Of a stretch of 64,000 nt of DNA, positions 9,524-19,662 are shown piece by piece. The stretch is from Alphaproteobacteria bacterium (GTDB lineage Bacteria; Pseudomonadota; Alphaproteobacteria; Ferrovibrionales; Ferrovibrionaceae), in NCBI GenBank assembly GCA_017307375.1, contig JAFKFH010000012.1:174825-238824 (forward strand). Direction: 5' to 3'. The position numbers were made by a program, and so were the translations under genes. The first letter of the stretch is position 1. Every line of letters begins with the position of its first letter. The notes under the pieces are model-generated. The model was not told the origin of the DNA. It saw nothing but the letters and a program-made list of their open reading frames with translations, and did no database searches.

Positions 9524-10318
9524 ATGGGCACGATCAGGTCGGGCATCGGCGGCTGGGTCTTCGCGCCGTGGCGCGACAACTTCTATCCCAAGGGGCTGGC
9601 CCAGGCGCGCGAGCTGCACCATGCCAGCCGCCACGTCACCGCGATCGAGATCAACGGCACGTTCTACGGCTCGCAGAAACCGGCGACGTTCCGGAAATGG
9701 CATGACGAGGCACCGGACGACTTCGTCTTCTCGATGAAGGCGCCGCGCATCGCCGTCCAGCGCAAGGACCTGACCCAGGCCGAGGGGTCGGTCGCCCGCT
9801 TCCTGGAATCGGGCATCACCGAGCTGGGCGCCAAGCTTGGCCCGATCCTGTGGCAGCTGGCCGCCACCAAACAGTTCAACCCGGACGAAATGGCGGCCTT
9901 CCTGGGCTTCCTGCCCGACGAAATCGACGGCCACCGGCTGCGGCATGTGATCGAGGTCCGCCACCCGACGTTCCTGGTGCCGGCGTTCGTCGAACTGGCT
10001 CGCCGGCACAAGGTCGCGATCTGCCTGGTCGACGGCGAGGATCACCCGATGATCGCCGACGTCACCGCCGATTTTGTCTATGCCCGGCTGCGCCGCACCC
10101 GGCCGGAGGTGGCGACCGGCTACACGCCGCAGGATATCGACCTCTGGGCCGACCGCTTCCGGACCTGGGCGGCCGGCGGCGAGCCCGAGGGGCTGCCCCG
10201 CCTGCACGAGAAGAAGGCGCCCAAAAAGAAGCGCGACTGCTTTGCCTTTTTCATCGCCGGCGCCAAGGAACGCAACCCGGCGGCGGCCCAGGCCTTCATC
10301 GCCCGGCTGAAGGCCTGA
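9524..10318 (+). CDS. DUF72 domain-containing protein (YecE-like)
   Basis: A 264-residue TIM-barrel-like DUF72 protein of unknown function. Family motifs are the start IRSGIGGWVFAPWRDNFYP, EINGTFYGSQKPATFRKW, FSMKAPR, LGPILWQL, RHVIEVRHPTF and YARLR. ATG 9524 is chosen because GAGGGCGAGG precedes it and the upstream in-frame ATG adds only seven residues. A perfect TTGACA lies at 9462-9467 in the divergent region shared with the DeoR gene, but no good -10 is spaced from it. It nearly abuts the convergent DUF2252 gene (3-nt gap). Confidence 0.85.
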   Translation: MGTIRSGIGGWVFAPWRDNFYPKGLAQARELHHASRHVTAIEINGTFYGSQKPATFRKWHDEAPDDFVFSMKAPRIAVQRKDLTQAEGSVARFLESGITELGAKLGPILWQLAATKQFNPDEMAAFLGFLPDEIDGHRLRHVIEVRHPTFLVPAFVELARRHKVAICLVDGEDHPMIADVTADFVYARLRRTRPEVATGYTPQDIDLWADRFRTWAAGGEPEGLPRLHEKKAPKKKRDCFAFFIAGAKERNPAAAQAFIARLKA

Positions 10319-10321
10319 GCG

Positions 10322-11725
10322 TCAGCGCAACTGCTGTTCCAGGTCCGACGGCGTCGGGCCGCCGGGCAGCCGGCCGGCGCGCACCGCCAGGCGGAAGGCT
10401 TCGTAATCCTGCTCGACCTGATCGGCATAGCCCAGCGCATAGCGGGTCAGCGCAGCGATGAACGACTGGCCGCTGCCGATATAGCCCGAGATCGCCGCCG
10501 CCGCGCCGGCCTTGGCATGGGCGCGGGCCAGCGCCCGGCCGCACAGCCCGGCATAGAGGCATAGCCCGTCGGCGGCAAGCTCGGTCACCTCGACGGCGAT
10601 CTTCATGTCGCGCAGCTGGCGGATGTAGAAGTCGCGGCCGCCCGGCCCCCGGGTCCAGCCGAGGAAGATGTCGCTTGCCGCCTGCATCAGGCGCTGGCCG
10701 GTGACGATGCGCTCGCCATGATGCCGCGGTCCCTTCTGCCCGACATAGCCTGCCAGGACCGACGGCCGTGCCTCCTTGACCTGCAGGAACAGCGGGTGAC
10801 CGGTGCGGTCCATCATCAGCGCCACGAAGCAGCGCGTACCGACCGATCCGACGCCGACGACCTTGATGGCGGCGTCGACGAACTCGAAGCGCTCGAACAG
10901 CGCGCGGTGGTCGTCGCGCAGCGTCTGGCCGTAATCGCCCAGGAATTTCGGGACCACCTTGTCGATGTCGACTTTCAGCCCGGGAAAGCTGTGGAACAGC
11001 AGCGGCGGCTCGTCGACGATACGCGGCCGGCCGCCGACATCCCGGGTGATGCGGTGGAAGACATGCTCGGACGTCCGCGTCCGCGCCTTGTCGATATAGG
11101 CTTCGATACGGCTGGTCGCGCGCTTGGTCTTGGCGCTTTTGCGCAGGTCGTCCCAGGTGATGCGGGCATACCAGGTATCGAGCGTGGAATCCCCGGCATG
11201 GCTGGCGATCCAGTCGCGATAGGCCGCGACCGCGGTGCCTACGGCTTCCTCGGCCGTCGCCTTGTCGAAGCTGCGCCAGCGCGCGGCCAGGACCAGGCTG
11301 GCAACAAGGCGTTTCAGGTCCCATTCCCACGGCCCGGGATGGGTCTCGTCGAAATCGTTCAGGTCGAAGATCAGGTTGCGCTCGGGCGTCGCGAAGCCGC
11401 CGAAGTTCAGCAGATGGCAATCGCCGCAAGCCTGCACCGTGATGCCGGAGGACGGCGTGCCGGCAAGGTCATGCGCCTGGATCAGCGCCGTGCCCCGGTA
11501 GAAGGCGAACGGCGATTCCATCATGCGGGTATGGCGCATCGGCACCAGGTTTTCGAGCCGATCCCGGTTCGACTGTTCGATCAGCGCGACGGGATCGCGC
11601 TTTTCCGGGCGGACACCCAGCGCCGCGTGCGACGAACGCGGACAGGCGGCCCGGGCCGCCTTGCCGAAATCCCTGCTCCAGGCGGGTGCCGCCGCCGGGG
11701 CTTCGCCGGCCTTCTTGCGTGCCAT
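10322..11725 (-). CDS. DUF2252 domain-containing protein
   Basis: A 467-residue DUF2252 protein of unknown biochemical role, distantly kinase-like (APH fold). Motifs are R-H-x-R-M-x-x-S-P-F-A-F-Y-R-G (about residues 64-78), GDCHLLNFGGFATPERNLIFDLNDFDET and WEWDLKRLVASL. Later come VGVGSVGTRCFVALM and DFYIRQLRDMK. GDxHxxNFG and DxNDFD resemble the catalytic and metal motifs of aminoglycoside-phosphotransferase folds. The N-terminus is basic with no signal peptide. It is 60 nt upstream of nothing on its strand except a short lipoprotein gene whose stop lies 60 nt before its start. Confidence 0.85.
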   Translation of the reverse strand: MARKKAGEAPAAAPAWSRDFGKAARAACPRSSHAALGVRPEKRDPVALIEQSNRDRLENLVPMRHTRMMESPFAFYRGTALIQAHDLAGTPSSGITVQACGDCHLLNFGGFATPERNLIFDLNDFDETHPGPWEWDLKRLVASLVLAARWRSFDKATAEEAVGTAVAAYRDWIASHAGDSTLDTWYARITWDDLRKSAKTKRATSRIEAYIDKARTRTSEHVFHRITRDVGGRPRIVDEPPLLFHSFPGLKVDIDKVVPKFLGDYGQTLRDDHRALFERFEFVDAAIKVVGVGSVGTRCFVALMMDRTGHPLFLQVKEARPSVLAGYVGQKGPRHHGERIVTGQRLMQAASDIFLGWTRGPGGRDFYIRQLRDMKIAVEVTELAADGLCLYAGLCGRALARAHAKAGAAAAISGYIGSGQSFIAALTRYALGYADQVEQDYEAFRLAVRAGRLPGGPTPSDLEQQLR

Positions 11726-11785
11726 TGCCGTTTCCTCCCCTCGACGAAAATCGGGGCGGCCGGCATGGCCGCCGCCCCCGTTCCA

Positions 11786-11995
11786 TCACTGATTGAGGAT
11801 CTTCCGGCGCTGCGTCTCGTATTCGGACTGGCTGATGGCGCCGGCATCCAGCGCCTTCTTCAGGTCGGTCAGCTGCTGGCCGACCGTGGTCGTGGTCACC
11901 GTCGTGCTCGAATCCGCCCCGCCGCCGCCGCAGGCGCCGAGCCCCGCGACCAGCAGCAGCATCGCCGCGAGGCTGCCCAGTTTCTTCATCGTCAT
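11786..11995 (-). CDS. small SHOCT-domain lipoprotein
   Basis: A 69-residue lipoprotein. The signal peptide ends in the lipobox LGAC (Cys22), then comes a Gly/Ser/Thr-rich linker. The C-terminal 30 residues are a SHOCT-type short module (QLTDLKKALDAGAISQSEYETQRRKIL), a pattern used for oligomerisation at protein termini. ATG 11989 is an equally good start, with GGAG seven nt upstream. It should be anchored in the inner or outer membrane leaflet after lipidation. Function unknown. Confidence 0.75.
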   Translation of the reverse strand: MTMKKLGSLAAMLLLVAGLGACGGGGADSSTTVTTTTVGQQLTDLKKALDAGAISQSEYETQRRKILNQ

Positions 11996-12168
11996 GCTCC
12001 GTTCCTTGCACAAAAATCCGAGAACGAAGGCGCGATTAAGGCTGTCGACTTCGATCGCGTCTCCCCCTTCGGAGGGAGACTGCCACCGTAGCCGCCCGGC
12101 TGCAACGTTGCTGAATGCCGGTCGATCGACGGATCGGAAACCCGGAAAAATCCTGTACCGTCCCGGCC

Positions 12169-13581
12169 ATGACGCCCCTGTTCCGCATCGCGATAGACCG
12201 CAAGGCGAAAGCCTCGCTTGCCAGCCAGATCCACGCCGCCCTGCGCGACGCGATCGGCGATGGGCGCCTGGCGCCGCAGGCACGATTGCCGTCGTGGCGC
12301 GACCTGGCCGCCCAGCTCGGGGTTGCCCGCGGCACGGTGCGCGCGGCCTATGAACGGCTGATCGACGAGCAGCTGATCGTCGCGATGGGGGCGGCGGGCA
12401 CCCGGGTCGCCGCGCGCGGCCCGATCCCGCTGCCCGCCGGGCAGACGCCCGACCGGGGACCGATGCCTGACTTCTATCCTGGCTTCGGCAGGCAGCCGGT
12501 CGCCTTCCAGATGGGCGTTCCGGCCCAGGACGCCTTTCCCATGACGCTATGGTCGCGGATCGTGGCGCGGGCGGCGCGCGCCACGGCCGCCGCCCCGGTC
12601 GCCTATCCCGATCCGCGTGGAGAGCCCGAACTGCGGCGCGAGATCGCCGGCTATCTGGCGATCGCCCGCGGCATCAGTTGCACGGCCGGGCAGATCCTGG
12701 TGACCGCCGGGGTTGCCGGCGCCCTCGGCCTCGTCACCCAGGCGCTGGGCCTGCGCGGGGCGCGGGGCTGGTTCGAGGATCCGGGATTTCCCCTCACGCG
12801 CCAGGCGCTGCAATTTGCCGGCGTCGAGACCCTGCCGGTGCCGGTCGACCAGGCCGGCATCGATGTCGCCGAGGGCATCCGCCGCGCCCCGGCAGCGAGG
12901 CTCGCGGTGGTCACGCCGGGCCAGCAGGCGCCGACCGGGGTGACGATGTCGCTGGCGCGCCGCCACGCCCTGCTCGAATGGGCAGGCGCGGCCGGGGCCT
13001 GGATCATCGAGGATGACTATCTCGGCGAATTGCAGCTGAAGGGCCGGGCGGCGCCGGCGCTCGCCTCGCTCGACCGCGATGGCCGGGTGCTCCATGCCGG
13101 GACATTCTCCAAGACCATCTCCCCGGCCCTGCGACTCGGCTTCCTGGTCGTGCCGCCGCAACTGGCCGCACTGTTCGCCGACGTGGCGGCCACGCTCAGC
13201 CCTGCCCCGGCCCCGGCGGTGCAGCGCGCGGTCGCCGATTTCATCGCCGAGGGCCATTACCTTCGCCATCTGCGCCGGATGAAGCGCCTCTACGCCACGC
13301 GGCGGGAGGCCGTGGCGCGCGCGATGGCCGCCGCCGTGCCGGCGACCATCGGCGTCCAGGCCGGCGGCGGCCTCGCCGTGCGGCTGACCTTGCCGCCGGG
13401 GATGCACGACCGGGCGATCGCCACCGGCGCCCTGCCCTGCGGCATGGCGCCGGTGGCGCTGTCGCCCTGGCATGTCGAGCGGCCGTCACCCGGCCTGATG
13501 CTCGGCATCACCAACGCCGATCCGGACCACCTGCCAGCCGACTGCGCCCGGCTGGTCGAGCTGATCCGCCGATACGGCTAG
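12169..13581 (+). CDS. MocR-type (GntR/aminotransferase) regulator
   Basis: A 470-residue chimeric regulator. An N-terminal GntR winged helix (about 10-75, LPSWRDLAAQLGVARGTVRAAYERL) is fused to a fold-type I aminotransferase domain. The PLP lysine is K315 in TFSKTISPALRLG, with the aspartate in IIEDDYLGE. MocR proteins such as PdxR, GabR and TauR sense PLP-linked amino compounds. ATG 12169 opens the homology; an upstream in-frame ATG at 12115 adds 18 residues. The stop shares CTAG with the convergent binding-protein gene. The target is unknown, and the neighbouring ABC operon is a candidate. Confidence 0.88.
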   Translation: MTPLFRIAIDRKAKASLASQIHAALRDAIGDGRLAPQARLPSWRDLAAQLGVARGTVRAAYERLIDEQLIVAMGAAGTRVAARGPIPLPAGQTPDRGPMPDFYPGFGRQPVAFQMGVPAQDAFPMTLWSRIVARAARATAAAPVAYPDPRGEPELRREIAGYLAIARGISCTAGQILVTAGVAGALGLVTQALGLRGARGWFEDPGFPLTRQALQFAGVETLPVPVDQAGIDVAEGIRRAPAARLAVVTPGQQAPTGVTMSLARRHALLEWAGAAGAWIIEDDYLGELQLKGRAAPALASLDRDGRVLHAGTFSKTISPALRLGFLVVPPQLAALFADVAATLSPAPAPAVQRAVADFIAEGHYLRHLRRMKRLYATRREAVARAMAAAVPATIGVQAGGGLAVRLTLPPGMHDRAIATGALPCGMAPVALSPWHVERPSPGLMLGITNADPDHLPADCARLVELIRRYG

Positions 13582-15065
13582 CGGACCCAGTGGATATCGA
13601 TCAGCGGGGTGATCAACTCCGGCGCATTCGTCCAGTAGCCGGCCAGGTCGACCTTGTAGACGCCGATCGCCGGCAGCTGGTAGAGGAACCCGTGAACGGC
13701 TTCCTCGGCGATGAAGCGCTGCAGGTCGCCCAGCTTGCGCTTCTGCTCGGCCGGGTCGACGGTGCGGCGGAAATCGTTGAACTTCTCGGCAAACCTGGCC
13801 CCGTCGTAGCCGTAGTAGTACGAGGCGTCGCGGGCGTAGTTCCCGATGTCGCGCGGCTCGATATGCGCGATGATCGTCATGTCGTAGTTCTTCTTCTTGT
13901 AGACCTCGGCCAGCCAGTAGGGGAACTCGACATTGGTGACCTTGACCCGGATCCCGGCCTCGCCCAGCTGCTGGGCGACGATCTCGCCGGAACGGCGGGC
14001 ATAGGCGAACGGCGGCAGTTGCAGGCTGGCTTCGAAGCCGTTCGGATAGCCGGCCTCCTTCAGCAGCGCCCGGGCCTTGGCGACGTCATGGGGGTAGAGG
14101 CCGGTCAGATCGACATAGGCCGGGTTGTGCGGCGGGAAATGGCTGCCGATCGGGGTCGCCAGACCGCCCTGGGCGCCGTCGTTGATGTCCTGCCGGTTCA
14201 GCGCGTGGCTGATGGCGCGGCGGACGCGGATGTCGTCGAACGGCTTCTTCGAATTGTTCAGGGCCAGGATCACCTCGCCCTCGGTGGTGCCGACCACGAC
14301 CTTGAAGCGCGGATCCTTGCGGAACTGGTCGATGGTCTCGGGCGCCGGGATCGCGGGAAAGGCATCGATGTCGCCGGCCATGATCGCGGCGGTCGCAGCC
14401 GTCGGATCGGGCATGATGCGGAAGGTGACCTCGCGCAGCGCCGCCTTCGCGGCATCGCGATGGGCGGGATTGCGTTCGAGCACGACACGGTCGCCCTTGG
14501 CCCACTGCTTCAGCTTGTAGACGCCGGAGCCGACCGGATTCGACTTGTTGGTCGCGGCCGTCTTCGGGTGGACGATCGCGGCATCGCCGGCGGCGAGGTT
14601 GTTGAGGAAATAGGCATCGGGCTGCTTCAGCCGGATCACGACGGTCGTGGCATCCGGCGTCTCGATCGCCGCGATCGGCGCGAAGATGCCCTTCGACGGA
14701 TTGACGCTGTCGGGCGCCATCGCGCGGTCGAAGCTGAACTTGACGACCGAGGAATCGAGCGCCTCGCCGTCGGTGAACTTGACCCCGTCGTTCAGATGGA
14801 AGGTGTAGACGGTGCCGTCGGCCGACACCTCCCACGCCTTGGCCAGCAGCGGCCGCACCTCGCCCAGCCCGCTCGACGTCGTCAGCGTCTCGAAGACGCT
14901 GGCGGTCATCACCGAGTCGATCGACGCCGTGGCATCCGACGTCGGGTCGAGCGAGGTCGGCTCCTGCTGCAGGCCGATGACCAGCGTGTCGCGCGGCGCG
15001 GCCGCGGCAGGTATGGCAAAGGCAAGCGCCGCAGCCAGGACGGCGATCAGTCCAGAACGCATCAT
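13578..15065 (-). CDS. ABC transporter substrate-binding protein, family 5 (peptide/nickel type)
   Basis: A periplasmic solute-binding protein of about 495 residues (SBP_bac_5). The Sec signal is MMRSGLIAVLAAALAFAIP then AAA. Next come TLVIGLQQEPTSLDPTS, TVYTFHLNDGVKFTDGEALDSS, and RRAISHALNRQDI, all family motifs. ATG 15065 was chosen because GGGGGA precedes it by four nt. No cognate family-5 permease or ATPase genes lie nearby. It is the last gene of a leftward cluster whose ABC genes belong to a different family, so it may use permeases encoded elsewhere. Confidence 0.9.
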   Translation of the reverse strand: MMRSGLIAVLAAALAFAIPAAAAPRDTLVIGLQQEPTSLDPTSDATASIDSVMTASVFETLTTSSGLGEVRPLLAKAWEVSADGTVYTFHLNDGVKFTDGEALDSSVVKFSFDRAMAPDSVNPSKGIFAPIAAIETPDATTVVIRLKQPDAYFLNNLAAGDAAIVHPKTAATNKSNPVGSGVYKLKQWAKGDRVVLERNPAHRDAAKAALREVTFRIMPDPTAATAAIMAGDIDAFPAIPAPETIDQFRKDPRFKVVVGTTEGEVILALNNSKKPFDDIRVRRAISHALNRQDINDGAQGGLATPIGSHFPPHNPAYVDLTGLYPHDVAKARALLKEAGYPNGFEASLQLPPFAYARRSGEIVAQQLGEAGIRVKVTNVEFPYWLAEVYKKKNYDMTIIAHIEPRDIGNYARDASYYYGYDGARFAEKFNDFRRTVDPAEQKRKLGDLQRFIAEEAVHGFLYQLPAIGVYKVDLAGYWTNAPELITPLIDIHWVR

Positions 15066-15086
15066 GCAATCCCCCAAGGTAAAGAC

Positions 15087-15771
15087 TCAGTGAGTGTGAA
15101 TGCGGATCGACGCGATGGGCCCCGGCAGCGAACGGCCGGGACCAGGCAGCTCGCGCGCGGCGAGCATGCCGTCAGCATCGATCACGAAGGTGGTGCCGGG
15201 CAAGAGGGCCGGCGGCAGCCCGGCGAGCAGCGCATAGACCTCCCAGGCGCCCGGTGTCGCAACGGTGCAGGACCCGAGGTCGAGGCGCCCGTCGACGGCC
15301 GAGAGCCGCACGTCGCCACCGCGCCAGGCCGCAAGCGGCCTGACCTCGTCGCCGCAACGGAGCTCGACCTCCGGTGCCGGCAGCGGGTGCTGCCAGCGGC
15401 TCCAGACTGCCATTTCGCGCCCGGCCAGATGGACCCGCAGGAAATCGACCAGGGCCGCCTGAGCCGGCGGATCGAGCCGCCGGGACAGCCCGGGCGGCAC
15501 GATCCCGCCGAAATCGGCCGCCAGCCAGGCGGCGAAGTCGCCCTGCCAGACGGCTTCGGTCAACACCGCGTCGGGCGGCTCGGGCGTGCCGTCATCGGCG
15601 AGGCAGGTCGGGAATTCCCTGCGGAACACCTCGGCACCGGCCTGGAACGAGGCGACGCTCAAGCCTGCCCGGGCGCTCGTGCCTGCCGCACCCCGATCCC
15701 GGATCTCGTCCGGATGAGAAAACGGCAAGGCGACGGCGACCGCCATCGCCCAGGCCAGCCCGGCAAGCAAC

Positions 15772-15785
<14 letters not shown>
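15087..15785 (-). CDS. exported protein, haem-less cytochrome c-like plus redoxin-like
   Basis: A 232-residue protein with an N-terminal signal or anchor (about residues 1-20). I do not recognise it as a named family. Residues about 47-60 (AGAEVFRREFPTCLADDG) line up by eye with the cytochrome c motif AG-x-x-x-F-x-x-x-C-x-x-C-H-x-x-D-G. The first Cys is Phe here and the haem His is Leu, so covalent haem is not expected. The stretch FGGIVPPGLSRRLDPPAQAALVDFL resembles a cytochrome c C-terminus. Residues about 145-225 (GTTFVIDADGMLAAR) look redoxin-like. The start overlaps the ATPase gene by 14 nt. The family call is inference. Confidence 0.6.
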
Positions 15786-16520
<735 letters not shown>

Positions 16521-16524
<4 letters not shown>

Positions 16525-17498
16525 CACTTGACCAGCCCCTTCTGCCAGGCGAGCAGATGGTCGCGGACCCGGAACAGCAGGGTGATGAGCCCCGAGCAGA
16601 TCGCGGCCATCACCAGCAGCGCGCCGTACATGTTGGCATAGGCGGCCCAGCCCTGCGCCCAGGTCAGGTACCAGCCCAGCCCGGCCTTGACCCCCAGCAT
16701 CTCCGCGATGATCAGGACCGAGAACGAGGCACCCAGCCCCATGAACAGTCCGACGAAGACATGCGGCATCGCCCCGGGGATCGCGACCTTGAACACCAGG
16801 AACGATGGCGAGGCGCCCAGCGTGCGCGCGATGTCGTAATAGGCCCGGTTGACCGAGGCGATGCCCGACCAGGTCAGGATCGTCGCCGGAAAGCCGGTCG
16901 CCAGCGCGATCAGGAAGACAGAAGCCGAACCCGAGGTCGGGAAGGCGAAGAACGCGATCGGCAGCCAGGCGGTGGCAGGCAGCGGCCCGATCAGCCGCAG
17001 CACCGGATGGACCCAGTAGCCGATCGCCTGCGACCAGCCGATGGCGACGCCGGTGGCGAACCCCAGTGCCGACCCGATCAGATAGCCGCTGCCCAGCAGC
17101 GCGAGCGAATGAAGCGCGCTCTCGCCCAACCGCCGCCAGTCGTCGAGATAGACTTCCAGCAGCGCCTGCGGCGGGGCGAAGAACGGACGCGGCAGCAGGC
17201 CGAGCTTGGCGGTGACGAGTTCCCACGACCCGAAGATCAGGGCCAGGGCGATCGCCCAGGGCCCGAGGCGCCGCAGGCGCGGACCGGCCAGCCGCCCGCC
17301 CAGCCCGGCAACGCCGAGCGCCACAGCCAGCAGCGCCATGACGATCGCCAGCTCGACGGTGTAGGGCCAGTCGTCAGGGGCTGGCCAGACCCAGGTGATC
17401 GCCGCGGCGGCGGCCCAGAAGACCGCCCCCGCCAGCCCGGCCGGCCAGATCGCCGCGTGGCGCGGCGCCGCCGGGATCGTCAGATCCAGGGTCGTCAT
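16521..17498 (-). CDS. ABC transporter permease (nitrate/sulfonate/taurine type)
   Basis: An integral membrane protein of 325 residues in the SsuC/TauC family. Two or three extra N-terminal hydrophobic segments (about residues 15-60) precede the core. The core has the usual FGSWELV start near 90 and an EAA-like loop YYDIARTLGASPSFLVFKVAIPGAMPHVF around 220-250. Gene overlaps couple it to the binding protein (TGATG) and to the ATPase (GTGA). The N-terminal extension makes it longer than the usual 250-280. Confidence 0.9.
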
Positions 17499-18499
17499 CA
17501 GACCAGCACGTCGGCGTAGATCTTGTCGGCGAACTTCGCCGGGTCGGTCGACGGCTTGATCACCGAGACCAGCTTGAGTTCCTCGGTATAGGCGACCAGC
17601 TCGCGCTTCAGGTCACCGCCGACCGGGTTGTGATTATGCGTCTGGCTCTTCAGCATCGTCGACAGGTCGGCGGCCGAGGCGGCGGCGTATTTCGAGAAGA
17701 TCGCTGCCGCAAGGTCGGGATCGTGGGCCGTGACCTGCGAGGCCTCGAGCAGCGCGCGGGTCAGCGCGGCTGCCGTCGGCTTGTCGTCGCGCACCAGGCT
17801 GCCACGCACGCCGAGCACGCAGCAGACGCGGTTCTGATACTCGTCCGAAAGATTCGAGGCGATTTCGGTCAGGCCGAACTTGTGTTCCTGGATGAAGGCG
17901 ACGGGATCGCCGTCGGCCAGCGCCTGCGCCTCGCCCTTCTCGATGGCAAGCCCCAGCAGATCCGCCGGGAACTGACGCCACTGGACCTCGGTTACCGGGT
18001 CTATGCCGCGCTTCTTCAGCACGATCGAGAAGAAGTTCTTCGAGGGGCTCGCCATGTCCGACACCGCGACGGTCTTGCCGCGCAGATCTTCCAGCCGGGC
18101 GATGCCCTTGCCCGGGGGCGCCAGCACCCGCATGCAGCCGCCATGGGTGCCCGCGGTCAACTTGACGTCGAACCCCTGTTCGAGCGGCTTGAGCCAGCGC
18201 AGCGCCATGCCGACCCCGGCATCCGCCTTGCCCGTGGCGATCGCCTCGAGCAACTGGTCGGTCGAGCCCGAATAGTTGATCAGTTCGACGTCGATGCCGT
18301 GGCGCTTGAAGATGCCCTGGTGCACGCCGACCACGACGGGGGCAAGGCAGACCGCATTGGCGTTCCAGGACAGCTTGATTTTCTTGGGCTGGCCCTGGGC
18401 CAGCACCCTGCCGGCAACGATGCCGGCCGGGGCAAGGGCCGCGGCCGCCGCGGCACCGCGGATCAGGGCCCGCCGGGACGGCGTGACGATGCGATTCAT
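17498..18499 (-). CDS. Tat-exported ABC substrate-binding protein (SsuA/NMT1-like)
   Basis: A 333-residue periplasmic binding protein. The N-terminus has a twin-arginine motif (PSRRALIRGAA) followed by a hydrophobic stretch ending VLAQG, so export by Tat is likely. The mature part follows the NMT1/SsuA/ThiY plan: KIKLSWNANAVCLAPVVVGVHQGIFKRHGIDVELINYSG, GKADAGVGMALRW, LRGKTVAV and QTHNHN near residue 280. Substrate is unknown; sulfonates, nitrate/cyanate, or pyrimidine-type compounds are family options. ATG 18499 is preferred over a GTG five codons upstream. First gene of the leftward operon. Confidence 0.87.
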   Translation of the reverse strand: MNRIVTPSRRALIRGAAAAAALAPAGIVAGRVLAQGQPKKIKLSWNANAVCLAPVVVGVHQGIFKRHGIDVELINYSGSTDQLLEAIATGKADAGVGMALRWLKPLEQGFDVKLTAGTHGGCMRVLAPPGKGIARLEDLRGKTVAVSDMASPSKNFFSIVLKKRGIDPVTEVQWRQFPADLLGLAIEKGEAQALADGDPVAFIQEHKFGLTEIASNLSDEYQNRVCCVLGVRGSLVRDDKPTAAALTRALLEASQVTAHDPDLAAAIFSKYAAASAADLSTMLKSQTHNHNPVGGDLKRELVAYTEELKLVSVIKPSTDPAKFADKIYADVLV

Positions 18500-18536
18500 C
18501 TTAGGGATCCCCACCTTTGGTCAAATCGATTTCTAA

Positions 18537-18549
18537 AATCTAGTAGATT
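18537..18549. promoter_or_regulatory. inverted repeat in AT-rich promoter region
   Basis: AATCTA-G-TAGATT, a perfect 6-bp inverted repeat in the most AT-rich stretch of this intergenic region, 38 nt upstream of the Tat binding-protein gene. It could be an operator for a local regulator. The divergent osmF gene lies 190 nt away on the other side. Confidence 0.4.
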
Positions 18550-18738
18550 GATATATTAATGCAACACGCCAGACTACAAATCGTCACTGGGCAATGCCCG
18601 CGCACCCGACCCGGCGACGTCACCTTGGCTATGGATATGCCGCTTGGTTCATGCCTATCGTTGGCGCCCCCGCGCTTGCACGACAGGTAAGAGGCGGCCG
18701 ACTGCACCGGAAAATCATCCTGTCAGGAGAGGAAGACC

Positions 18739-19662
18739 ATGACCCAGTTCCGCCCGCATCGCCTGCTCGGCCTCGGCCTCGTGCTGGCGCTCGTCGCCGG
18801 TCCGGCGCTTGCCGCCGACCCCGTCGTCGTCTCGTCGAAGATCGATACCGAAGGTAACCTGCTCGGCAACGTGATCGCCCAGGTCCTGACCGCCAACGGC
18901 ATCGCCGTCACCAACAAGGTCGCGCTGGGGGCGACGCCGATCGTGCGCAAGGCCATCACCTCGGGCGAGATCGACATCTATCCCGAATACACCGGCAATG
19001 CGGCCTTCTTCTTCAACAAGGCCGACGACCCGCTGTGGAAGAGCGCGGCGAAGGCCTATGAGGAAGCCCGGAAGCTCGATTACGATGCCAACAAGATCGT
19101 CTGGCTCAGCCCCGCCCCCGCCAACAACACCTGGGCCATCGCGCTGCTGCAGACCGTGACCGACGCCAACAAGCTCAAGACCCTGTCCGATTTCGGCAAA
19201 TGGGTCTCGGGCGGCGGCAAGGTCAAGCTGGCCGGCTCGGCCGAATTCGTCAATTCGGCGGCGGCCCTGCCCGCCTTCCAGACTGCCTACGGCTTCGCAC
19301 TGAAGCCCGACCAGCTCCTCGTCCTCTCGGGCGGCGACACCTCGGCGACGATCAAGGCCGCCGCCGACCAGACCGACGGCGTCAACGCAGCGATGGTCTA
19401 CGGCACCGATGGCGCGATCGGCGCCGCGGGCCTCGTCGTGCTCGACGACGACAAGGGGGTGCAGCCGGTCTACGAACCCGCCCCGATCATCCGCGAGGCG
19501 GTGCTGAAGGCCAATCCGGGTATCGAGGGCGCGCTGAAGCCGGTCTTTGCCTCGTTCGACCTGAAAACCCTGCAGACGCTCAACGGCCGCATCCAGGTCA
19601 ACGGCGAAGCGGCCAAGGATGTGGCGGCCAGCTACCTGAAGCAGAAGGGCTTCGTGAAGTGA
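18739..19662 (+). CDS. osmF: osmoprotectant ABC transporter substrate-binding protein (OsmF/YehZ-like)
   Basis: A 307-residue periplasmic glycine betaine/choline-type binding protein (OpuAC fold) with a Sec signal ending ALA at residue 25. Diagnostic stretches are VVVSSKIDTEGNLLGNVIAQVL, IVRKAITSGEIDIYPEYTGNAAFFF and the late KPVFASFDLKTLQTLNGRI. Length and the gene order Z-Y-X-W match E. coli yehZYXW. GGAGAGGAAG seven nt upstream is a strong ribosome-binding site. First gene of a four-gene operon with every junction overlapping. Confidence 0.92.
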   Translation: MTQFRPHRLLGLGLVLALVAGPALAADPVVVSSKIDTEGNLLGNVIAQVLTANGIAVTNKVALGATPIVRKAITSGEIDIYPEYTGNAAFFFNKADDPLWKSAAKAYEEARKLDYDANKIVWLSPAPANNTWAIALLQTVTDANKLKTLSDFGKWVSGGGKVKLAGSAEFVNSAAALPAFQTAYGFALKPDQLLVLSGGDTSATIKAAADQTDGVNAAMVYGTDGAIGAAGLVVLDDDKGVQPVYEPAPIIREAVLKANPGIEGALKPVFASFDLKTLQTLNGRIQVNGEAAKDVAASYLKQKGFVK